The notes under the pieces: model-generated
What the model saw: only the letters and a program-made list of their open reading frames with translations
What the model was told of the DNA's origin: nothing
Databases searched by the model: none
Origin: Pseudomonadota bacterium
GTDB taxonomy: Bacteria > Pseudomonadota > Alphaproteobacteria > Rhizobiales > Aestuariivirgaceae
NCBI GenBank assembly: GCA_016522385.1
Contig: JAEKFU010000479.1
Coordinates: 1 to 10,840, forward strand
Direction of reading: 5' to 3'
Length of the DNA stretch: 10,840 nt
Translations under genes and position numbers: made by a program
In this document: positions 6,979-10,840 of the stretch, piece after piece
How positions within the stretch are numbered: position 1 is the stretch's first letter
Layout of the letters: every line of letters begins with the position of its first letter

Positions 6979-7265
6979 ACCTGACGGGGACAACAGGAAC
7001 GACCGCGGTGCTTTTTTCAGCGTGCGCAGGCGATCACGGAACATCCGCCGCACACGACAAGCCCGCGCGGCCTGCAGACGCGGCCTGAGCCGATGTGCCG
7101 GATAGACGACGTACTTGGAGGCTTTGGCAATACGGTATATCTTGCGGCGGCAATAGGCCGTGGCCGCTGCGCCTTTGCAACTTTTACCCCTGACGATGCA
7201 TTGATCTCAACCCAGCAAACCACTTAAACACGGGCGTTCGTACTATTTCCGAGGAACCGACCACA
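6979..7265. other. Intergenic region before the uronate dehydrogenase gene
   Basis: These 287 bp carry no gene I can support. A run of six T (7012-7017) follows the palindrome ACCGCGGT at 7002-7009, but that palindrome has no loop, so an intrinsic terminator for the oxygenase gene is doubtful. GAGGAA at 7251-7256 is the ribosome site of the following gene. I see no clear promoter. Confidence 0.45.
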
Positions 7266-8075
7266 ATGCCACGTTTCAATCGCCTGCTGATCACCGGGGC
7301 TGCCGGCAACCTGGGCACAGTTCTGCGCACCGGCCTTGCACCACTTGCCACGACAATACGGCTCACCGACCGGGCCGACATGGGCGAGGCGAATGCCAAT
7401 GAAGAGATCGCGCCTTGCGAGCTGGGTGACTTCGATGCCGTCATGAAAGTCGTCGAAGGCTGCGATGCTGTCGTTCACTTCGGCGCCGCGCCGGTCGAGC
7501 GGCCCTGGGCGGAAGTCCTCGAAAGTTCGATCAAGGGCGGCTACAACGTCTACGAGGCCGCACGCCGGCATGGTATCAAGCGCATTGTTTATGCCAGCTC
7601 GATCCATGCCGTCGGCTATGTCCGCCGCGAAGAGGGTGCCGATACCCGTACCGGGCATCGGCCGGACTCGCTTTATGGCGTTTCCAAGTGCTTTGTGGAG
7701 GACCTGGCAATCATGTACTTCCATAAATTTGGCATTGAATCGGCCTGCCTGCGTATTAATTCTTGTTTTTCCGAACCGTCAGACCGGCGGCATTTGGCGA
7801 CCTGGTTAAGCTTCGATGATTTGGTGCAACTGGTTGAGCGTTGCCTGGTTGTCGAGCGCATCGGTCATACCGTGGTCTATGGTATCTCCGACAATCGCGA
7901 GGTGTTCTTTTCCAACGAAAGTGCTGCCCATCTCGGCTTTTGCCCCAAGGACTCAGCCGAGGACCACCGGGCCAGGGTCGAGGCCAAGACAGAACCCGGC
8001 GATCCGTTCGACCCGGCAATCGAATATGTCGGCGGTGTCTTCTGCACTTATGGACATCCGGACGATGAAGGCTAG
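7266..8075 (+). CDS. udh: Uronate dehydrogenase-type NAD-dependent SDR
   Basis: This 269-residue extended short-chain dehydrogenase has the NAD motif TGAAGNLG (G11, G14, G17), an acidic residue D35 after the second strand, and the catalytic residues S112, Y137 and K141 (ASSIHAVG; LYGVSK). It aligns from memory almost end to end with Agrobacterium uronate dehydrogenase, which oxidises galacturonate and glucuronate to aldarolactones with NAD. Shared segments include VERPW, YNVYEAARRHG, YGVSKCFVEDLA, STW/ATW, and GGxF near the end. The substrate contacts S112, H114, Y137, S166 and R175 are kept. Two others differ: the Asn of Ser-Asn-His is I113, and the Ser of the GISVEKP segment is P76. The family call is therefore firm but the exact sugar acid is not. 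ATG at 7266 follows GAGGAA with 9 nt spacing. The second cyclase starts 32 bp later on the same strand, so the two are probably one operon. No uronate transporter or lactonase gene is nearby. Confidence 0.82.
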   Translation: MPRFNRLLITGAAGNLGTVLRTGLAPLATTIRLTDRADMGEANANEEIAPCELGDFDAVMKVVEGCDAVVHFGAAPVERPWAEVLESSIKGGYNVYEAARRHGIKRIVYASSIHAVGYVRREEGADTRTGHRPDSLYGVSKCFVEDLAIMYFHKFGIESACLRINSCFSEPSDRRHLATWLSFDDLVQLVERCLVVERIGHTVVYGISDNREVFFSNESAAHLGFCPKDSAEDHRARVEAKTEPGDPFDPAIEYVGGVFCTYGHPDDEG

Positions 8076-8107
8076 GGTCTGTTGAAGATTCGGGTGCGGG
8101 TTGATCC

Positions 8108-9349
8108 GTGACAAAACTGTCGCAGAGCGATCGTCAAATGGGCGATGTCGTGGCAGACATCAGCGCCTGGCTGCTGTCGCAAGGTCTGGCGGATATCTCG
8201 CAGGAGCAGTTGTTGGAAGGCTATTGCACCAGGCTGGTGGATGCCGGTGTGTCGGTTGCGCGCATCCATGTCGCCCTGCGCGCCTTGCATCCGGTATTCG
8301 GCGGTCTTGGTTTTGACTGGTACCGCAACGGCAAAAGTATCGTCCGGCAGAATTACACCCGGGAATCTGTTCCACGCCTGCAATGGGTAAACAGTCCTTT
8401 CTACGACATGCTCAAAAAGGGCTTGATGGAGTTCCGGGCACCGCTCACCGGCCGCCCAGACGAACAGCGGTTTCCGATATTGGCTGATCTTCATACGCAA
8501 GGGTTCACCGACTATTTCGCCGCAGCAAAAGGATTCACTCAAGAGCTGGGGTCGAAATCCAGCGATCCCAACGACCCGCCGGAGGGTATGATCATTTCCT
8601 GGACCAGCGATGCCGAAGGCGGTTTTTCCGACCGCGAGATCGCTATTCTGCGCCAGTTGATGCCGCCGCTCGCATTGGCCCTCAAGTCGGCGTCAAACCG
8701 GCAGACGGGCCGCGATCTGCTGGCCACATATCTCGGACCGGATGCCGGCGCGCGCGTTCTGTCCGGTGATATTCAACGCGGCTCTCTGGAAACCATCCGG
8801 GCGGTGATTTGGTACTTCGACCTGCAGGGGTTCACCACGCTGGCCGAAACAAACCCGGGGCCTGCGGTCATCGCAATGCTCAACGATTATTTTGGTGCCG
8901 TCGTCTCGGTCATCCGGGAAAATCGCGGACAGGTCATGAAATTCATGGGAGACGGGCTGCTCGCCATTTTCGCTTTCGCCGAACAACAAGAGGCATGCCA
9001 TGCCGCGATTGCAGCCGCTGCGAGGCTTCGCAATGTCATGCACGACCTCAGCCGCCAGCGCGAACAAGGCGGCCTACCACACACCGGCTTCACACTCTCG
9101 TTGCATGCCGGCGACGTTCTTTACGGCAATATCGGTGCCGAGGACCGGCTTGATTTCACCGTGATCGGTCCGGCCGTCAATGCGGCCGCCCGCATCCTGG
9201 ACATGTGCAAACCGCTTGGGCAAGATCTTGTCTTTTCTGCCCAGGCTGCCCGTCCGGCCTTGGCCGACCGCGACGATCTCATTTCCCTTGGGCGCTACAT
9301 GCTGCGCGGCATCCCCGAGCCGCAGGAATTGTTCACGCTGGCCCCGTGA
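8108..9349 (+). CDS. Class IIIb-type adenylate cyclase with N-terminal sensor-like region
   Basis: This 413-residue protein has its catalytic domain at residues about 228-412. Metal ligands are D238 (WYFDLQGFTTL) and D282 (VMKFMGDG). Adenine-selecting residues are K278 and T351 (DFTVIGPAVN), and transition-state residues are N358 and R362 (VNAAARI). Threonine in place of Asp defines class IIIb, a group that includes bicarbonate-stimulated cyclases, so cyclic AMP is the expected product. Residues about 15-200 (AWLLSQGLADISQEQLLEGYC, ALRALHPVFGGLGFDW, ending SDREIAILRQLMPPLALAL) form a soluble region of the kind seen in rhizobial cyclases. It may be GAF- or PAS-like, but I cannot assign its ligand. 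No membrane segment is seen. An in-frame stop at 8102-8104 means the start must lie after it: GTG at 8108, or ATG at 8138 (10 residues shorter). Neither has a strong ribosome site. The gene probably shares a transcript with the dehydrogenase gene. A GC-rich hairpin follows 5 nt after the stop. Confidence 0.92.
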   Translation: MTKLSQSDRQMGDVVADISAWLLSQGLADISQEQLLEGYCTRLVDAGVSVARIHVALRALHPVFGGLGFDWYRNGKSIVRQNYTRESVPRLQWVNSPFYDMLKKGLMEFRAPLTGRPDEQRFPILADLHTQGFTDYFAAAKGFTQELGSKSSDPNDPPEGMIISWTSDAEGGFSDREIAILRQLMPPLALALKSASNRQTGRDLLATYLGPDAGARVLSGDIQRGSLETIRAVIWYFDLQGFTTLAETNPGPAVIAMLNDYFGAVVSVIRENRGQVMKFMGDGLLAIFAFAEQQEACHAAIAAAARLRNVMHDLSRQREQGGLPHTGFTLSLHAGDVLYGNIGAEDRLDFTVIGPAVNAAARILDMCKPLGQDLVFSAQAARPALADRDDLISLGRYMLRGIPEPQELFTLAP

Positions 9350-9353
9350 GCCT

Positions 9354-9373
9354 GGGGTGTGGCGACACACCCT
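9354..9373 (+). terminator. Hairpin directly after the second cyclase gene
   Basis: GGGTGTG (9355-9361) pairs exactly with CACACCC (9366-9372) around a GCGA tetraloop of the stable GNRA type, with an additional G-T pair at 9354/9373. It begins 5 nt after the TGA of the cyclase gene, a typical terminator place, but no T-run follows. It may stop transcription inefficiently or protect the 3' end. Confidence 0.45.
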
Positions 9374-9460
9374 AATCCATCAGCTTTGTTGATCGGTTTC
9401 ATTCAAAACATTCGTTTTAGATTCCTGGCGTGAATACCCAAATCTCGGCCATGAAAGATT

Positions 9461-9464
9461 GGAG
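9461..9464 (+). promoter_or_regulatory. Ribosome binding site deciding the DUF1127 start
   Basis: GGAG lies 7 nt before the ATG at 9472. The earlier in-frame starts, GTG 9430 and ATG 9451, have no comparable sequence in front, so 9472 is the preferred start. Confidence 0.55.
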
Positions 9465-9471
9465 TTTGTTT

Positions 9472-9765
9472 ATGTCACTGCTCACCTTTGGCAGACACTG
9501 GGGCGTGTTCTCTAACAAGTTGACCCGCCGGCTGGCGCGCTTTGTGCGTACACTTGAAACACGGCGTCAGATCGCCGAGGAGCGGCGCATGCTGGCCTCA
9601 CTTGATGACCGCATCCTAAAGGACATCGGGATCAGTCGGGTAGATGCTGCCTTTGAGGCCTCGCGGCCCTCTTCGGACATTCCCGCAGACCGTATGCCGC
9701 GTGACGACGTAATAACTGGCAATCATCGCTCACAATTACATAGAACATGTGGGTCCGCCTGTTGA
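9472..9765 (+). CDS. DUF1127 (YjiS-like) small basic protein
   Basis: From the preferred ATG the product has 97 residues. The N-terminus (MSLLTFGRHWGVFSNKLTRR) is amphipathic and basic. It is followed at about residues 25-60 by the DUF1127 signature: TRRQIAEERRMLASLDDRIL, then KDIGISRVDAAFEASRP. This domain occurs in many alphaproteobacterial small proteins. Characterised members are linked to RNA turnover, phosphate or carbon metabolism and stress, acting with arginine-rich surfaces on RNA. A role for this copy cannot be told. The tail of about 30 residues after the domain (SSDIPADRMP...CGSAC) is longer than in the common 45-70-residue members and is not recognised. Starts at 9451 (ATG) and 9430 (GTG) would add 7 or 14 residues. 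It converges with the GNAT gene across a 30-bp gap. Confidence 0.82.
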   Translation: MSLLTFGRHWGVFSNKLTRRLARFVRTLETRRQIAEERRMLASLDDRILKDIGISRVDAAFEASRPSSDIPADRMPRDDVITGNHRSQLHRTCGSAC

Positions 9766-9795
9766 CCAGGAATGTGATAGAGGACCCTTAGTGTT

Positions 9796-10305
9796 TCAAA
9801 TCGCGCACCGCATCACGATGGACGGCAGGCTGACATCCGGTCCCATAGGAATGTCGGTCCGCCGAATTTCCTTGAAGCCGAGCGCGCGATAGAATCCTTC
9901 GGCATTGAGGCTGGCGTAACATTCGAACTGCCGGACACCGGCCGCTTCAGCCGCCTTGACGCAGGTATCGAACAACGCCCGTCCGACGCCCTTACCGGTC
10001 CAGGCGGGGTGGGTGCCGAAATGTCGGATATGCGCCAATTGCGGCTCTACTTCACCGGTGCCGGGCCGAGCGTGTGTCCACCCGCCGCAACCGGCCAGCA
10101 GGCCGTCAGCGGCTTCGGCAACATAGTAGGACGTCGTTTTCAAGAGCCTCGGATTGGCTCGAGCCATTACCGGTAGCGCCAGGCTGAACATTGCTTTGTC
10201 ATAGGCCGGCCCCATCAGCACCGAATAGGAGGCTTTCAGTAGCGCGCTGACCTTGTCCTCGTCTTCCAGTGTCGCCAGCCTGATTGTGAACTCCTTGTTC
10301 ATCAT
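9796..10305 (-). CDS. GNAT family N-acetyltransferase
   Basis: This 169-residue single-domain GNAT protein transfers acetyl from acetyl-CoA to an amine. Motif A is HIRHFGTHPAWTGKGVGRAL (residues 92-111), whose TGKGVG loop holds the CoA pyrophosphate. Thr stands where Gln or Arg is usual. Motif B is ASLNAEGFYRALGF (131-144). The N-terminus (FTIRLATLEDEDKVSALLKASYSVL) is the usual first strand and helix. Substrate specificity sits outside these motifs and cannot be read. Two ATG codons lie in tandem at 10305 and 10302; AAGG in front gives good spacing to either. The second GNAT gene ends 12 bp upstream on the same strand, so the two are probably one operon. The protein may modify a small molecule or a protein terminus. 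Confidence 0.88.
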   Translation of the reverse strand: MMNKEFTIRLATLEDEDKVSALLKASYSVLMGPAYDKAMFSLALPVMARANPRLLKTTSYYVAEAADGLLAGCGGWTHARPGTGEVEPQLAHIRHFGTHPAWTGKGVGRALFDTCVKAAEAAGVRQFECYASLNAEGFYRALGFKEIRRTDIPMGPDVSLPSIVMRCAI

Positions 10306-10317
10306 CGTGCGCCTTGG

Positions 10318-10840
10318 CTATACGGTAAATTCGTGCCGATGCATGCGATAAAGCGCAAGGCCCTTGGCTTCAGCACCTTCGGCCAGTTTGAGATCCACCA
10401 ATTCGGCAGCGGAAGTTTCGATGTGCCCGCGCGCGCGCAACTGATCCAGCAACGCGGCTCTGCGCGCTTGCGGCGATGACAGATTTTCTGCCAGTGTCTG
10501 GCCAATCCGGAACGCGGCTTCTGCCAGTATCGAATTCAACCGTTCGGCCGGCGCTACACGCACGCGCCACAAATCAAACCGGACGACCTCCTCGATCCGT
10601 TCGTCCCCAAGCCCGTGTTCGCGCAGGGTGACACGGCCGGCAGCCCGCATGCCGAGTTTCTCGGCCAGCCGCACCGAGCCGGGGTTGAGTTCCGCATAAA
10701 TTGATGCCTCCAGCGCGGCCGCCCGCACTTCGTCGAAAAGATACCGACACATGCGCCGGACGGCCTCGAACGCCACGCCCTTGCCCCAGCAGTCTCGCCT
10801 TATGAAATAGAAGATTTCCGGGCCTTTGCCGAGTCTGGCC
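10318..10840 (-). CDS. RimJ/RimL-type GNAT acetyltransferase, 5' end outside window
   Basis: The frame is open to the window edge. Residues read before the first internal start codon (GTG at 10776) are family-like: GPEIFYFIRRDCWGKGVAFE, the central strand and CoA-binding loop of RimJ/RimL acetyltransferases. The true start therefore lies outside, and 173 residues are visible. Motif B follows as ELNPGSVRLAEKLGMR, then RVTLREHGLGDERIEEVVRFD, the usual end of the fold. Beyond it is an extra C-terminal stretch of about 75 residues (from RVRVAPAERL to HRHEFTV), rich in Ala, Leu, Arg and Glu and probably helical, which I do not recognise. RimJ/RimL relatives acetylate ribosomal protein N-termini, but many act on other amines, so the substrate is open. 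It is followed after 12 bp by the second GNAT gene. Confidence 0.85.
   Translation of the reverse strand, partial: ARLGKGPEIFYFIRRDCWGKGVAFEAVRRMCRYLFDEVRAAALEASIYAELNPGSVRLAEKLGMRAAGRVTLREHGLGDERIEEVVRFDLWRVRVAPAERLNSILAEAAFRIGQTLAENLSSPQARRAALLDQLRARGHIETSAAELVDLKLAEGAEAKGLALYRMHRHEFTV

Noticed and set aside
7002..7017. Intrinsic terminator after the oxygenase gene (ACCGCGGT followed by six T)
   Set aside because: The palindrome has no loop and cannot form a stable hairpin as it stands.
6208..7053. Long open frame (281 codons) on the minus strand
   Set aside because: It lies opposite the oxygenase gene, whose family motifs are clear, and its translation shows no recognisable domain.
1..10840. 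CRISPR array, tRNA, rRNA, transposase or prophage
   Set aside because: No repeat-spacer pattern, cloverleaf, rRNA-like sequence or mobile-element protein was found on reading both strands.

Overview
The window looks like chromosomal DNA of an alphaproteobacterium, most likely a member of the Rhizobiales (Hyphomicrobiales). The basis is indirect. Codon use is moderately GC-rich. There is a DUF1127 small protein. There are two class III adenylate cyclases, one with the cyclase-FlgO-TPR layout common in rhizobia. There is a uronate dehydrogenase close to the Agrobacterium enzyme, an FNR/FixK-type palindrome before a universal stress gene, and a TAGAGC...GCTCTA intergenic palindrome. No rRNA, tRNA, CRISPR array, transposase or phage gene was seen, and the genus cannot be fixed from this stretch.

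Layout. 1-1695 (+) is the C-terminal part of a WD40 beta-propeller protein that begins outside the window. 1696-2050 is an intergenic stretch with a 48-bp near-perfect palindrome. 2051-3235 (+) is cystathionine beta-lyase (metC). It converges, with a 2-bp gap, on a universal stress protein gene (3238-3771, -) preceded by a consensus FNR/FixK box. 3772-4218 is non-coding with several palindromes. 4219-5937 (-) is an adenylate cyclase with FlgO-like and TPR regions. Divergent from it, 6190-6978 (+) is a non-haem iron 2-oxoglutarate oxygenase related to the HalD/BesD group but with a hydroxylase-type His-x-Asp. 7266-8075 (+) is a uronate-dehydrogenase-type SDR. It is followed after 32 bp by a second, class IIIb-type adenylate cyclase (8108-9349, +). 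9472-9765 (+) encodes a DUF1127 protein. 9796-10305 and 10318-10840 (both -) are two adjacent GNAT acetyltransferases, the second cut by the window edge.

How the genes fit together. There is no single obvious new system. The most coherent themes are cyclic AMP signalling (two cyclases with different adenine-selecting residues less than 2.2 kb apart, one apparently co-transcribed with a sugar-acid dehydrogenase) and oxygen-responsive stress control (FNR box and usp). The points most worth following are the changed substrate residues in the uronate dehydrogenase homologue, the amino-acid-hydroxylase-like oxygenase of unknown substrate, the possibly leaderless FNR-controlled usp transcript, and the missing N-terminal half of the WD40 protein.
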